Of a stretch of DNA of 64,000 bases, positions 26,858 through 37,506 are shown piece after piece. This stretch comes from Desulfobacteraceae bacterium. Its GTDB lineage: Bacteria; Desulfobacterota; Desulfobacteria; Desulfobacterales; Desulfobacteraceae. Position 1 is the stretch's first letter; the number at the start of each line of letters is the position of its first letter. The notes beneath the pieces were generated by a model, which ran no database searches, was not told the DNA's origin, and was given only the letters and a program-made list of their open reading frames with translations. The stretch covers positions 17,768 through 81,767 of the forward strand of contig JADGFI010000025.1 of the NCBI GenBank assembly GCA_016743945.1. The letters are read 5' to 3'. Made by a program: the position numbers and the translations under genes.

Positions 26858-27951
26858 TTATTGTTTTTTTGCCCATTTGATATTCCTGGGCCCAAGGTTA
26901 TTTTAAGGTGGTGATACGCTTTTTCAGATGCTCGTCTACCGCTTGAGGTGCGAAGTGCAAGCCCTATCTTTAATAAAAAGGGTTCCACAACATCCACCAG
27001 GGTATCGGTTTCTTCCTGGAGGGTGGCCGAAATGGCCTCGATCCCCACAGGGCCTCCATTATAAAAATCTATAATAGTTTTCAAATAACTTCTGTCAAGA
27101 CGGGTAAGTCCCAGATTATCAATACCCTCAAGAGCAAGAGCAGCCCCTACGCTCGTTTGTGTCACCTCTCCACTGGATCTTACCTGGGAAAAATCCCTGA
27201 CACGTTTGAGCAAGCGATTGGCAACCCGGGGGGTCCCCCTGGATCGCTTGGCAAGTTCTTGTGCGCCACGGTCTGAAATAGGGGTACCTAAAATCTTTGC
27301 CGACCGTTTGATGATAACCACCAATTCCTCAACTGAATAAAAATCAAGGGTTCGAAATATACCAAACCGGTCCCGCAAAGGCGCTGACAGCAATCCCACC
27401 CTTGTGGTGGCACCCACCAGAACAAATTGTTTGAGCCGGTAACGATGACTTCTGGCATGAATCCCCTTGTCAAAAATAAAATCCACGGCAAAATCTTCCA
27501 TGGCCGGATACAAAAATTCTTCAACTATCTTTGGAATCCTGTGAATTTCATCAATAAAAAGGATATCTCCCTCGCCCATGTTGGTCAGGATACCCACCAG
27601 ATCCCCCCCCTTTTCCAAGGTTGGCCCCGAGGTAATGGTCAGCTCTTTTCCCATTTCATTGGCAATTATATGGGAAACAGTAGTTTTTCCAAGGCCCGGC
27701 GGTCCATGCAGCAAAATATGATCCAGTGGCTCGTCGCGCATTTTAGCCGCTTGAATGGCTATTTTCAGGGTTTCAACTGCAGCTTGTTGCCCCACATACT
27801 CGTCAAAGCTCGTGGGACGAAGGGATACAATATCGGCTACCTGATCTTCTCGGGTTTGCTCCGAGGTCACCAATCCCTTTTTATCCGATTGGTTGTCTGA
27901 TTTATTATCTGATTTATTATCCGAGGAAAAAGAAAGGATATCATTGCTCAT
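26854..27951 (-). CDS. ruvB: Holliday junction branch-migration helicase RuvB
   Basis: A AAA+ motor of 365 aa. Walker A is [11 protein letters not shown], Walker B is LFIDEIHRI, followed by the sensor and the C-terminal winged helix ([19 protein letters not shown]). A 20-residue Asp/Asn/Lys/Ser repeat-rich N-terminus ([14 protein letters not shown]) precedes the usual start of the fold. It drives branch migration with RuvA. It lies three bases after ruvA and overlaps the next gene by 4 bases. Confidence 0.97.
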   Translation of the reverse strand: MSNDILSFSSDNKSDNKSDNQSDKKGLVTSEQTREDQVADIVSLRPTSFDEYVGQQAAVETLKIAIQAAKMRDEPLDHILLHGPPGLGKTTVSHIIANEMGKELTITSGPTLEKGGDLVGILTNMGEGDILFIDEIHRIPKIVEEFLYPAMEDFAVDFIFDKGIHARSHRYRLKQFVLVGATTRVGLLSAPLRDRFGIFRTLDFYSVEELVVIIKRSAKILGTPISDRGAQELAKRSRGTPRVANRLLKRVRDFSQVRSSGEVTQTSVGAALALEGIDNLGLTRLDRSYLKTIIDFYNGGPVGIEAISATLQEETDTLVDVVEPFLLKIGLALRTSSGRRASEKAYHHLKITLGPGISNGQKNNK

Positions 27952-27954
27952 ATC

Positions 27955-28581
27955 TTACCGCGCCTCTTGATAGATTTCGTCAAACAAACTTTCTGCTGTT
28001 TCAATGGCCGGATTACGATCAAAGGCCTCTTTTATCAACCGCTTGGCAGAAGCTGTAGAATGCCCAAGCTGATCCACCAGAACATCTTCAACCTGCCGGG
28101 AAATTTCTTTGAGACTCGAATCTAAAGGATCTGGGTTGTTTTGGGATGGGGCTGCCTGATCGATGAAGCTTGTCACTTTTCCATGGAGCGTGGCAATAAT
28201 CTTTTCCGCAGTTCTCTTCCCAATGCCCGATAATTGAGAGAGAAAAGAGACGTCTTTTTCCTCAATGGCCCGGGCGACCTCCCCTACAGGTCGGGTCAGG
28301 GCCTTCACCGCCTTCATGGGACCAACGGCAGCAACAGAAATAAACAATTGAAAAAACGCCTTGTCCTCGGGGGTTCCAAAACCAATCAATACGGGTTTGG
28401 GTTGGCGTTCGGTCACATGGTAATAGATATACAAAGAAACAACCCCATCCCCGGAGGAGCCTGACTTCACCTGGTCAAGGGTGATAGGGTTCAATAAGAT
28501 TTCATACCCGACGGACCCGGCCAATAATAAAATACCGTCTGATTCATGTTGGATGATACGCCCTTCAAGATATCCTATCAT
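27955..28581 (-). CDS. ruvA: Holliday junction DNA-binding protein RuvA
   Basis: A 208-aa RuvA: N-terminal OB fold starting MIGYLEGRI, two helix-hairpin-helix motifs (LSGIGKRTAEKII) and a C-terminal domain that contacts RuvB. Tetramers hold the four-way junction for RuvB and RuvC. It overlaps ruvC by 4 bases (ATGA). Confidence 0.97.
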   Translation of the reverse strand: MIGYLEGRIIQHESDGILLLAGSVGYEILLNPITLDQVKSGSSGDGVVSLYIYYHVTERQPKPVLIGFGTPEDKAFFQLFISVAAVGPMKAVKALTRPVGEVARAIEEKDVSFLSQLSGIGKRTAEKIIATLHGKVTSFIDQAAPSQNNPDPLDSSLKEISRQVEDVLVDQLGHSTASAKRLIKEAFDRNPAIETAESLFDEIYQEAR

Positions 28582-29072
28582 AATAGTTTTCCATACCTAT
28601 AATACCCTGCCAATGCAAGCCCCAATGCATCTGAAGCATGAAATGGACGAATGGGTTCCCCATGTTTCAACAGGTTTCGGACAGATTTTTCCACCTGGTG
28701 TTTATCTGCACTCCCGCTTCCGGTCATTATCTTTTTTACCTCACGTACCGATATCTCTTCCACACGGATTCCGGCCCTGAAGGCCGCCACCAACAAAACA
28801 CCGGATACTTTACCGAGCATAATACCCGATCCAGGGTATTTTTCAAGGGAGTAAATATCCTCAATCACCACTAGGTCGGGTTTTTGCTCTTTAAGAAAAT
28901 CTGCTATTTTTGAATAAATAAGATTAAGTCTTGCTGGAGTAGATGCCTTTGAATCGGTTGCAATACTGCCAAAAGAATAACCATTGATATCTCGATTATC
29001 TCCTTGTACAACCCCAATACCGGTGCCGGCCAACCCCGGGTCAATACCCACAATTTTAATCACAGCACCCAT
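28578..29072 (-). CDS. ruvC: Holliday junction resolvase RuvC
   Basis: An RNase H-fold endonuclease of about 164 aa. The four acidic residues appear in GIDPGLAGTG, VVIEDIY, and the C-terminal HASDALGLA pair. ATG at 29072 is preferred, with AGGA about six bases before it, over the track TTG at 29096. It resolves junctions brought by RuvAB. The ruvC-ruvA-ruvB order is standard, but linkage to tol-pal upstream is notable. Confidence 0.95.
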   Translation of the reverse strand: MGAVIKIVGIDPGLAGTGIGVVQGDNRDINGYSFGSIATDSKASTPARLNLIYSKIADFLKEQKPDLVVIEDIYSLEKYPGSGIMLGKVSGVLLVAAFRAGIRVEEISVREVKKIMTGSGSADKHQVEKSVRNLLKHGEPIRPFHASDALGLALAGYYRYGKLL

Positions 29073-29092
29073 GCATCCTAAGCACCCGGAAA

Positions 29093-29980
29093 TCAATTCA
29101 GGCTTTTCAATTTTTTCTGAGCATACTTGGCTTCATTGGAATCAGGATGCCGCTTTATGAGTTCCTTTAAAATCAGCCTTGCATTTGCAGTTTCACCCAG
29201 TTCCGCAAAGGCATATCCCTGTTTTAATCTGGCAGCTGCCGTCTTGTTTGAGTCTGGATAATTTTCAAGTACTCGCTGATATTCCAGTATCGCTTTTTCA
29301 TACCATTTTTCAGCATAATAACTGTCCGCAATCCAAAATCTGGCATTATCCGCATTTTTTGAGTCGGGATATTTATTAATGAAATTTTCAAACTGAATCC
29401 TTGCGTTTTCCTTATCTCCCTCATCAAACATTTTTTTTGCAAGGACATAGGAATCCTGTTCAGAGCCGACTTCAGGCGGGACCAATGACTGCTTATTTGC
29501 ATCAACCGGCTTGGCCTCCCCGGGTTCGAACCCCATGTATTTTTCAAGACTGATGACCCGTTCGTAATTGCGGGAAATAGCATTGTCCAGACGTTCCAAT
29601 CTTTTTTCCAACGCCTCCTGCTGGACCTGACGTTTGGTTCCGAAATTATGATTTATCTCTTCAATCAAGCCTTCCATCCGTTGGAATTGACTTTTTATCT
29701 GTTCAATTTCATCTTTGATTTCAGCGTAATGTTCCCGGCTAATCTTTGTGGAAGTGTCCAATTTTAACTCAAGACTTTCCAGATCTTCCTGCTGGGAATT
29801 TTTATGGGCTCTCGCCTGCTGGGCAGACATCTGCCGATTATTATCCATCTCTACGGCAGCGAGTCTGTTTTCCAACAATTGGTATTGATCCGGTGTTACG
29901 CATCCTGAAACAAGGAATCCTGAAACAAGAACCCCTAAAATAAAGATCAGTCCAACCCTACACAAAAAAAACTTTTTCAT
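29093..29980 (-). CDS. cpoB: Tol-Pal coordinator CpoB (YbgF-like)
   Basis: A 295-aa periplasmic protein with a signal peptide and lipobox-like VSGC, an N-terminal coiled coil (about 30-130) and three to four C-terminal TPR repeats (DSYYAEKWYEKAILEYQRV and similar). It links outer-membrane constriction by Tol-Pal to septal wall synthesis. ATG at 29980 has GGAG seven bases before it; the track start adds two codons. It is last of the tol-pal genes and next to ruvC. Confidence 0.9.
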   Translation of the reverse strand: MKKFFLCRVGLIFILGVLVSGFLVSGCVTPDQYQLLENRLAAVEMDNNRQMSAQQARAHKNSQQEDLESLELKLDTSTKISREHYAEIKDEIEQIKSQFQRMEGLIEEINHNFGTKRQVQQEALEKRLERLDNAISRNYERVISLEKYMGFEPGEAKPVDANKQSLVPPEVGSEQDSYVLAKKMFDEGDKENARIQFENFINKYPDSKNADNARFWIADSYYAEKWYEKAILEYQRVLENYPDSNKTAAARLKQGYAFAELGETANARLILKELIKRHPDSNEAKYAQKKLKSLN

Positions 29981-30012
29981 TACCAAACTCCAACCCGATC
30001 TATACGAATAAA

Positions 30013-30052
30013 TGTCCGGGCACTCGACCTATGGTTCGTTTATGCCCGGACA
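30013..30052 (-). terminator. Hairpin between pal and cpoB
   Basis: Perfect 10-base arms (TGTCCGGGCA and TGCCCGGACA) enclose a 20-base loop, followed on the minus strand by TTTATT. It may attenuate read-through from tol-pal into cpoB-ruvCAB, or stabilise the pal 3' end. Confidence 0.55.
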
Positions 30053-30069
30053 AAATCACCTTGTGTCAA

Positions 30070-30648
30070 CTATCTTATAACAAACTGTGCTCGTCTGTTC
30101 TTTCTATATGCCTCTTCGGTAGCGCCTGAATCAAGGGGTTTTTCTTCTCCAAAGCTGACAGTCGTCAATCGAGACCCTGAAATACCCAAATTCACGAGAT
30201 AATTTTTCACCGCAATTGCCCGACGCTCACCCAGGGCAATATTATAGTCGGTGGTTCCCCGATCATCACAATGACCTTCAATAACAGCCGCAACACCAGA
30301 ATTGGTACCCAGCCATTCTGCTTTTTCTTTTATTAGCAGTTTTGCCATGGAACTTAATTGGGCACTGTCAAAATCAAAGTGAATATTCTGATTGGAAAAA
30401 CGATTTTTGGCAGCCAGTATTTTAGCTTCTTTTAAAGCCTCTTCCTTGGCCACCTGATCCTGCAGTTCCTGAGCTTTGATACGTTCTTGCTCAGCAAGTG
30501 CATTCGCTTTTGCTTGTGCTTCCACCGTTGCCTGGTCTTGGATGGTAGTCCCATCGGACACAACCGTTTTCTTTGCACATGAAACAGTCATAAAAAGCCC
30601 TGCCACAAGCAGGGCTACCATAAGATTAATCCACAATTTTCTGTTCAT
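30070..30648 (-). CDS. pal: Peptidoglycan-associated lipoprotein Pal
   Basis: A 192-aa lipoprotein (lipobox TVSC). A charged helical spacer (about 35-80) leads to an OmpA domain with FDFDSAQL, the peptidoglycan-binding EGHCDDRGTTDYN and LGERRA motifs. AAGGAG sits five bases before the ATG at 30648, so the extra GTG codon in the track is not used. It anchors the outer membrane to the wall as part of Tol-Pal. Confidence 0.96.
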   Translation of the reverse strand: MNRKLWINLMVALLVAGLFMTVSCAKKTVVSDGTTIQDQATVEAQAKANALAEQERIKAQELQDQVAKEEALKEAKILAAKNRFSNQNIHFDFDSAQLSSMAKLLIKEKAEWLGTNSGVAAVIEGHCDDRGTTDYNIALGERRAIAVKNYLVNLGISGSRLTTVSFGEEKPLDSGATEEAYRKNRRAQFVIR

Positions 30649-30684
30649 CACATCTCCTTTGTCAATAAATTTAAATAACTTTCA

Positions 30685-32070
30685 TCAATTTTCAAAACTG
30701 GTTGATTTGGACCAACCGGGCTGGCTTTGTTTCCCTGTCAAGGTTAAAAGACGGCGTTGGTCCGTTCCTGCAGAGGTCATCACAAAAAGCCTTGACACTC
30801 CACCCTCCCGGTTGGATGTAAAGACAATCAAACTGCCGTCTGGAGACCAGGAAGGGTCTTCATTGTCCTTTTGATCCATTGTCAACTGAACCGGCATTCC
30901 AGAGGCAGACGTAAGATTAATAACAAATATATTAATCTTATTCTTCTCAATGCCCACATAGGCTATTTTCTTACCGTCCGGCGACCATGCCGGTGACGTA
31001 TTATAGCGACCCTTAAATGTAACCCGCTTCACATCACCGGTATCCAAGTCCTTTATATAAATCTGGGGGGTCCCCCCCCTGTTGGAAGTAAACGCAAGCT
31101 TCATCCCATCCGGTGAAAAAGTTGGAGAAACATTTACTCCTCGACTCTGGGTTATCCTTTTAGTAATTTCTCCCTTTTTGGTCAACAAATAAATTTCTTG
31201 ATTACCAGAAAAACTTAATGCCCCAGCAAGATTCAATTGCCCCGGCATCCAATCCGGAGAAATATTGGAACCTTTATAATTAACAATGGCACCCCGGTTT
31301 TCTTTGAGATTTTTAATATAGATATCGGGTTTGCCCTTGGCATAGGACACATAGGCCAGCCAACGCCCGTCAAAGGACCAGTTGGGAGAAAGGCAGATGC
31401 TTTTATGATGGGTAATCTGTTTGGGGTTGTGACCGTCAAATTCACAGACAAAAATTTCCTTATGCCCCTTTACCGTTGAGACAAAGGAAATTTTACTATT
31501 AAAGACCCCCCAGTTGCCGGTCAGTTTATGGGAAACCTCGCTACAGAACAGATGGATCATCCGTCTTATCTGGGAACTGCCCCCGGTATAAATTTTGCCC
31601 ACAAGAAGCTTTGAGTTAAAGGCATCAAACAGCCGAAGCTTCAGGGTTACCTGGTTTCCTCTTTCCTCTATCCCGCCGGTGATCAAAAGGTCTGCCCCGA
31701 TTGCCGTCCAGTCCTTGAAATTGATCTGCCCTAGTTGTATCCCCGTCTGGGCCGGATTGGAAAGAAATGCCGCCGGATTCAACACCTTGAGATATCCTGT
31801 AAAATCAAGGGCATCCTTTAAAATTTGTTCTGCATTTTTCCCGTGATTAACCTCGGCATCGTGACCGTTAAACGCCTTGAACCGGGTTATGGCAATGGGG
31901 GTCTTGTTGAGAAACGGATTGCTGATATTGATATAATCTACCTCTTTGGCCTGCAAAGGGGCCAGGCAAAAAAAGAAAACCAGCACTGCCACACCAGCCA
32001 AAAATATCTGACATCGCAATTGTTGACGGCCCTTTTCCCCATATATTTTATTCAAACGAATCTCATTCAT
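30685..32070 (-). CDS. tolB: Tol-Pal translocation protein TolB
   Basis: A periplasmic beta-propeller protein of 461 aa. A signal peptide ends near residue 41. An N-terminal domain (PIAITRFKAF) is followed by WD40-like TolB repeats, each carrying SPDGxxxAFxS-type motifs such as FSPDGMKLAFTSNRGG. It binds Pal and TolA. It begins one base beyond the tolA stop. Confidence 0.96.
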   Translation of the reverse strand: MNEIRLNKIYGEKGRQQLRCQIFLAGVAVLVFFFCLAPLQAKEVDYINISNPFLNKTPIAITRFKAFNGHDAEVNHGKNAEQILKDALDFTGYLKVLNPAAFLSNPAQTGIQLGQINFKDWTAIGADLLITGGIEERGNQVTLKLRLFDAFNSKLLVGKIYTGGSSQIRRMIHLFCSEVSHKLTGNWGVFNSKISFVSTVKGHKEIFVCEFDGHNPKQITHHKSICLSPNWSFDGRWLAYVSYAKGKPDIYIKNLKENRGAIVNYKGSNISPDWMPGQLNLAGALSFSGNQEIYLLTKKGEITKRITQSRGVNVSPTFSPDGMKLAFTSNRGGTPQIYIKDLDTGDVKRVTFKGRYNTSPAWSPDGKKIAYVGIEKNKINIFVINLTSASGMPVQLTMDQKDNEDPSWSPDGSLIVFTSNREGGVSRLFVMTSAGTDQRRLLTLTGKQSQPGWSKSTSFEN

Positions 32071-32071
32071 T

Positions 32072-33022
32072 TTATTTTAACCCCTTTGGTGTAAAGCCAA
32101 CCACAAGATCAAAAGAGGTCATCCCCGGAGGCAACTTTGGCAGCGGGTTGGCTCTTTTGATCGCCTTTTTAGCGGATTCATCCAGATAACGATTACCGGA
32201 TTTTGTTTCATAGGCAATGTCCCGTATCTCACCACTTTTTAAAATCTTAATCATCACCCGCACTTCCAGGTTCTGATCCATGCGGGCCAGCATATCATTG
32301 AACACCCAATTTTGCTCTATGGCAGATTGTAAGGCCAATTTATACAAATCCAGGGGGGAATACCCCTGTTTTCCCGCTCCCGTACCCGCCCCTGACCCGC
32401 CAGGCCCAATGGTATTATCCGGATTGTCCTTGTCAGCCGTGGTATCAACGGCAGCCTGCAGTCTGTTCAATGCCTCAAAAATCTGTTTTTCATTCTGTTT
32501 TTCTATGGTTTTTGCCAGTTTTTCCCTGGCTTTTCTCAAGGCCTCTTCCGGATCAACTTTGGGCTTGGACTTGGCCTTGGGTGGCTTTTTTTTGGGAGGC
32601 GTTTCTTTTTTCTCCAGGGCCGCCATCCGTTTTTTTAAATTTTTAGGTTTTGCCTTCAGGCTGATATCCGGCTTTAAGGTGGCAACAGGTTTTGGGATTA
32701 TTTTGGCGGGCATTTTCTTTTTGGCTGACTCCAAAGGGACCTTAACAGCCCCGGCAGGGGTATCAACAGAGTCCGGCAGGAAATCGGAATCGGGCACGAC
32801 CTGGCCGCCAGCAGGCCCGGGAACAAAGGAAACCAAATCCACCCGAATCACCCGGGGGAGCGGTTTTGCCATATCAAATTTATTGAGCAGTAACATCCCG
32901 GCAAAAAACAATCCATGGACAAAAATAGAGAGGAGACAAACAACCACAAGCGTTTTTGTGCCCTGATCGGCACGGGCAGAAAAAAAAGTATTTTTATTTC
33001 TCAGGTGAGATCTATTCAGCAT
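32072..33022 (-). CDS. tolA: TolA/TonB-type energy-transducing protein
   Basis: A 316-aa protein: one membrane helix near residues 25-47, a Lys/Pro/Ala-rich periplasmic region (about 75-190), a Gly-rich hinge, and a C-terminal TonB/TolA domain (about 225-316) containing VRVMIKILKSGEIRDI and a final DLVVGFTPKG. Position between tolR and tolB makes it TolA, though the C-terminal domain looks TonB-like. Confidence 0.9.
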   Translation of the reverse strand: MLNRSHLRNKNTFFSARADQGTKTLVVVCLLSIFVHGLFFAGMLLLNKFDMAKPLPRVIRVDLVSFVPGPAGGQVVPDSDFLPDSVDTPAGAVKVPLESAKKKMPAKIIPKPVATLKPDISLKAKPKNLKKRMAALEKKETPPKKKPPKAKSKPKVDPEEALRKAREKLAKTIEKQNEKQIFEALNRLQAAVDTTADKDNPDNTIGPGGSGAGTGAGKQGYSPLDLYKLALQSAIEQNWVFNDMLARMDQNLEVRVMIKILKSGEIRDIAYETKSGNRYLDESAKKAIKRANPLPKLPPGMTSFDLVVGFTPKGLK

Positions 33023-33031
33023 GCCGACAGC

Positions 33032-33448
33032 TCAGGAGGCCTCGTCATCTTCGGGAAGGGTGATCATGCCGAGACTGTCAATTCCCGCCTTTTTTATTTT
33101 CGAAATCACGTTGACAACGACACCATAGGGCACTTGTTTATCCGCTTTAAGATAAACACTTTTTTTATCAAAATTTTCCAAAACAGCATCCAATTTCTGG
33201 GTTAAAAATGCCACACTGACTTCCAGGTCATTAATATATACCTTTAAATCGTTGTCTATGGAGATGATCAAATGCTCTTCATTTGACGGCAGGGCCTTGG
33301 AAGTTGCAGTTGGCAAATTCACATCCACCCCCTGGACCATAAGCGGGGTGGTCACCATAAAAATGATTAACAACACCAGCATGACGTCCACAAAGGGTGT
33401 CACATTAATCTCAGACATCAACTGATCATTACCGGATCCCAGCTGCAT
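33032..33448 (-). CDS. tolR: TolR (ExbD-family) protein
   Basis: A 138-aa ExbD/TolR protein. The membrane helix contains the proton-bearing Asp in INVTPFVDVMLVLLIIFMV. The periplasmic domain includes VYLKADKQVPYGVVV. It works with TolQ to harvest proton force. Its start overlaps the tolQ stop by one base (TAATG). Confidence 0.96.
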   Translation of the reverse strand: MQLGSGNDQLMSEINVTPFVDVMLVLLIIFMVTTPLMVQGVDVNLPTATSKALPSNEEHLIISIDNDLKVYINDLEVSVAFLTQKLDAVLENFDKKSVYLKADKQVPYGVVVNVISKIKKAGIDSLGMITLPEDDEAS

Positions 33449-34152
33449 TATGCCTCCATCTGTTTTTGAATATCTTTTTCAAAAATATTTAAAAGATCGG
33501 AAGAAAAACTTTGAAGTTCTGAATCCATCACCCGGATGCGGTCTGTAAAATAATTATAGGCAATGACCGCCGGAATTGCCACGGCTAGCCCTGCCGCCGT
33601 TGCAATCAGGGCCTCTGAAATCCCCGGTGCAACAACCGCGAGACTTGCAGAACCGCTCAACCCGATCCCATGAAAGGTATTCATAATTCCCCACACCGTG
33701 CCGAAAAGCCCGATAAAAGGAGCGGTATTTCCAGCGGTGGCCAGAAAAGGGACCAGCTGGGTCAAGCGCCGAATTTCCACGCCAATGGCGCGTCCCAGGG
33801 TTCGTTTCACACTGCCCATTGTCTGTAGATAGGAAGTTTCAGGCCTCAGGGTGGTTTTGCCCTCTTTTTTATCAGACCGGGCCATTTCCATATAGGCGGT
33901 GATAAAAACTCTAGCCAGGGGGCTGGACCTTAATGCCTTGGCTTTTGTAAAGGCATCGGCCAGGGTCCGGCACTGCCAGAAAATATCTGTAAAATCGGCT
34001 GATTCCCTGTAGGCTGTTCTGATATACCGAAATTTTATGAACATGATTGCCCAGGATATAATGGAAAAAAACAAAAGTATGAGCATGACAAATTTCACAA
34101 CAGGCCCTGCATCATTCAACATGTAAAGCAACCCAATAGATTCCGACGTCAT
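33448..34152 (-). CDS. tolQ: TolQ (ExbB/MotA-family) proton channel subunit
   Basis: A 234-aa protein with three membrane helices. The family motifs FIGLFGTVWGIMNTFHGIG and ATAAGLAVAIPAVIAYN, which line the channel with TolR, are present. It is the first gene of tolQRAB-pal-cpoB. Upstream lies the groL terminator, so its promoter is in 34153-34260. Confidence 0.96.
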   Translation of the reverse strand: MTSESIGLLYMLNDAGPVVKFVMLILLFFSIISWAIMFIKFRYIRTAYRESADFTDIFWQCRTLADAFTKAKALRSSPLARVFITAYMEMARSDKKEGKTTLRPETSYLQTMGSVKRTLGRAIGVEIRRLTQLVPFLATAGNTAPFIGLFGTVWGIMNTFHGIGLSGSASLAVVAPGISEALIATAAGLAVAIPAVIAYNYFTDRIRVMDSELQSFSSDLLNIFEKDIQKQMEA

Positions 34153-34267
34153 AAAGCCCTCTCTTAAAAATTCATACCGATCACAGGCAGTAACATAGCA
34201 AATAAATTTTAATAAATCTATGGGTATGCGCCGCCAATTTCAAGCAGGCCAAAAATCATAACAAAAA

Positions 34268-34301
34268 AGCCCCTTTACGCATTGGTAAAGGGGCTTTTTT
34301 T
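34268..34301 (-). terminator. Bidirectional terminator between groL and tolQ
   Basis: AGCCCCTTTAC and its complement flank a six-base loop. A and T runs on both sides make it work in either direction; in the groL direction (minus strand) the stem is followed by GCTTTTTTG-like sequence. Confidence 0.85.
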
Positions 34302-34338
34302 ATTTTGGCTAAAAAAAACGGGTAATGTGGAATCTAAC

Positions 34339-35997
<1,659 letters not shown>

Positions 35998-36039
35998 TTA
36001 ATATCTCCATCTATTTCTTTAAATTATTCAACCAATTAT

Positions 36040-36107
36040 TCGGCAAATCAGTCGAGTAATTTAATCATTCGACTGATTTAATGATTCGACTAATTAAATT
36101 ATTCGAC
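36040..36107 (-). repeat. 17-bp tandem repeat at the groS stop
   Basis: Three near-identical 17-bp units (GTCGAATAATTTAATTA type, minus strand; 36091-36107, 36074-36090, 36057-36073) and a decayed fourth lie between groS and groL. The first unit contains the last two sense codons and the stop of groS. The repeat fills most of the groS-groL spacer. Confidence 0.8.
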
Positions 36108-36386
36108 CACACCCAGAACATCATCCTGGCGCATGATCACATAATCAATGCCATCAATTTTAACTTCGGTTCCGCCGTATTTGCTGAAAAGAACACGGTC
36201 CCCGACTTTTACATCCATGGCCAAAAGCTTTCCATCTTCGCCCATACGTCCATTTCCGGTTGCGATCACTTTTCCTTCAGCTGGTTTTTCCTTTGCTGTG
36301 TCCGGGATAAAAAGACCCCCTTTGGTTTTTTCATCCTCTGCAACGCGTTCAACCAGAATTCTGTCACTTAATGGTCTTAAACTCAT
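36099..36386 (-). CDS. groS: Co-chaperonin GroES
   Basis: A 95-aa co-chaperonin. The N-terminus [14 protein letters not shown], a mobile loop with GGLFIPD, and [18 protein letters not shown] are typical. AAGGAG lies nine bases before the ATG. It caps the GroEL cavity. It follows fmdB by 68 bases and may share its promoter. Confidence 0.98.
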   Translation of the reverse strand: MSLRPLSDRILVERVAEDEKTKGGLFIPDTAKEKPAEGKVIATGNGRMGEDGKLLAMDVKVGDRVLFSKYGGTEVKIDGIDYVIMRQDDVLGVVE

Positions 36387-36454
36387 GATACATTTCTCCT
36401 TAGTTTACGTATTTATTGTTTGCGCTTTAAATTTTAGTGGTTAAATACCAACTT

Positions 36455-36754
36455 CTATTTAGCAGAATCGCTGGATTTCTCAGAAGTTGTTTTAGCTGGC
36501 TCGATTGGCTTGGTTGGATTGCCTGCCTTGGCTATCTTAGCTGGCGACTTTTCCTTGGTTTCAGTCCCGGCCTTTTTTCCGCCATAGTCAGTTACATACC
36601 ACCCAGATCCTTTTAAATGAAAAGTACTCTGGGAAATAATTTTTTTTAAATGACCCTGGCAGTGAGAGCAACTCTCAAGGGGGGGTTCTGAAATTTTTTG
36701 GAATGCTTCTTCCACTTGGCCACATTCGGTGCATTGATACTCATAAACTGGCAT
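36455..36754 (-). CDS. FmdB-type zinc ribbon protein
   Basis: A 99-aa protein starting MPVYEYQCTECG. Two CxxC pairs (CTEC and CSHC, residues 8-37) form the FmdB/CxxC_CxxC_SSSS zinc ribbon. The C-terminal half is a Lys/Pro/Thr-rich low-complexity tail. Proteins of this class are often next to groESL; function is not established, with a regulatory role proposed from fmdB. Confidence 0.85.
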   Translation of the reverse strand: MPVYEYQCTECGQVEEAFQKISEPPLESCSHCQGHLKKIISQSTFHLKGSGWYVTDYGGKKAGTETKEKSPAKIAKAGNPTKPIEPAKTTSEKSSDSAK

Positions 36755-36803
36755 TTTCTAAACGTCTCCACTTTTCTTTGTTGCTGCTTGAAAAATCAAA
36801 GAT

Positions 36804-36831
36804 AAAATAATTAGTCTTTCCTCCTTGTCAA
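36804..36831 (-). promoter_or_regulatory. Putative promoter for fmdB (and groESL)
   Basis: On the minus strand TTGACA (36831-36826) and TATTTT (36809-36804) are 16 bases apart, about 50 bases before the fmdB ATG. Whether groESL also has its own promoter in the 68-base gap is not clear. Confidence 0.5.
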
Positions 36832-36850
36832 GACAGGTCCTCCAAAATTT

Positions 36851-37396
36851 TTACCTTGTTTCTCCCCCTCCCTGACCGCCACGCCATTCTCCATAAAAAA
36901 GAAATACTTTTGAAAGACCAAGAATGGAGACCCCCTGCAAAATTGAATAGGTTAAATCATGGACTCGTCTTTCTTCAGCCAGGGTAAGATTGGCTTCTCC
37001 GACATTTTCATAACGATGCTCAAACCGTAAAAACCTTGCAACATGCACCAGTTCATGGGTGAGAATATATAAAAGGAACGGATCCAGCAATAAAGCCTTA
37101 TCCTTTTCCACCACGGACAGGATAGCCGGATCCTGGAGACAGACCTTATACAGACTAAAAGAAGAGGATCCCAGGGAAACTTCTTTTTTACGGCCCTCAT
37201 ATTTTACAACCTGGGCAAAGGGCCCGCGAACCTGTTCATGAACAACCAGGTCCTTGGCTGTTTTAATATCATATCTATTTTTCAACCAATGCCCTGCAGA
37301 GAGCTTAAAAAAATCATTCACCAGTTCTTCAGCCATGAGAACTGCCCGATCTACCCGTTCCAGTTCTTGGTCATTAAAATATCGATATTCCTGCAT
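36851..37396 (-). CDS. HExxH-motif protein of unknown function
   Basis: A 181-aa cytoplasmic protein with THELVHVARFLRFEHRYE near residue 113, a gluzincin-like zinc motif, followed by an EERRVHDLTYSI helix that could supply the third ligand. No signal peptide or membrane segment. I do not recognise the family; a zinc peptidase or peptidase-derived regulator is possible. It is transcribed toward fmdB-groESL, with a gap of about 95 bases. Confidence 0.6.
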   Translation of the reverse strand: MQEYRYFNDQELERVDRAVLMAEELVNDFFKLSAGHWLKNRYDIKTAKDLVVHEQVRGPFAQVVKYEGRKKEVSLGSSSFSLYKVCLQDPAILSVVEKDKALLLDPFLLYILTHELVHVARFLRFEHRYENVGEANLTLAEERRVHDLTYSILQGVSILGLSKVFLFYGEWRGGQGGGETR

Positions 37397-37506
37397 GGGG
37401 CTACCTGCTAAATAAAGGATTGGACATTTACTGAAATACTATGATATGGTAGCTATTTAGCCAATATGAACAGCATAATAAAATGATCTTAAAGGAGGTG
37501 ATTTTT

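Noticed and set aside
36387-36454. CIRCE operator upstream of groS
   Set aside because: I looked for TTAGCACTC-N9-GAGTGCTAA and did not see it in the groS leader.
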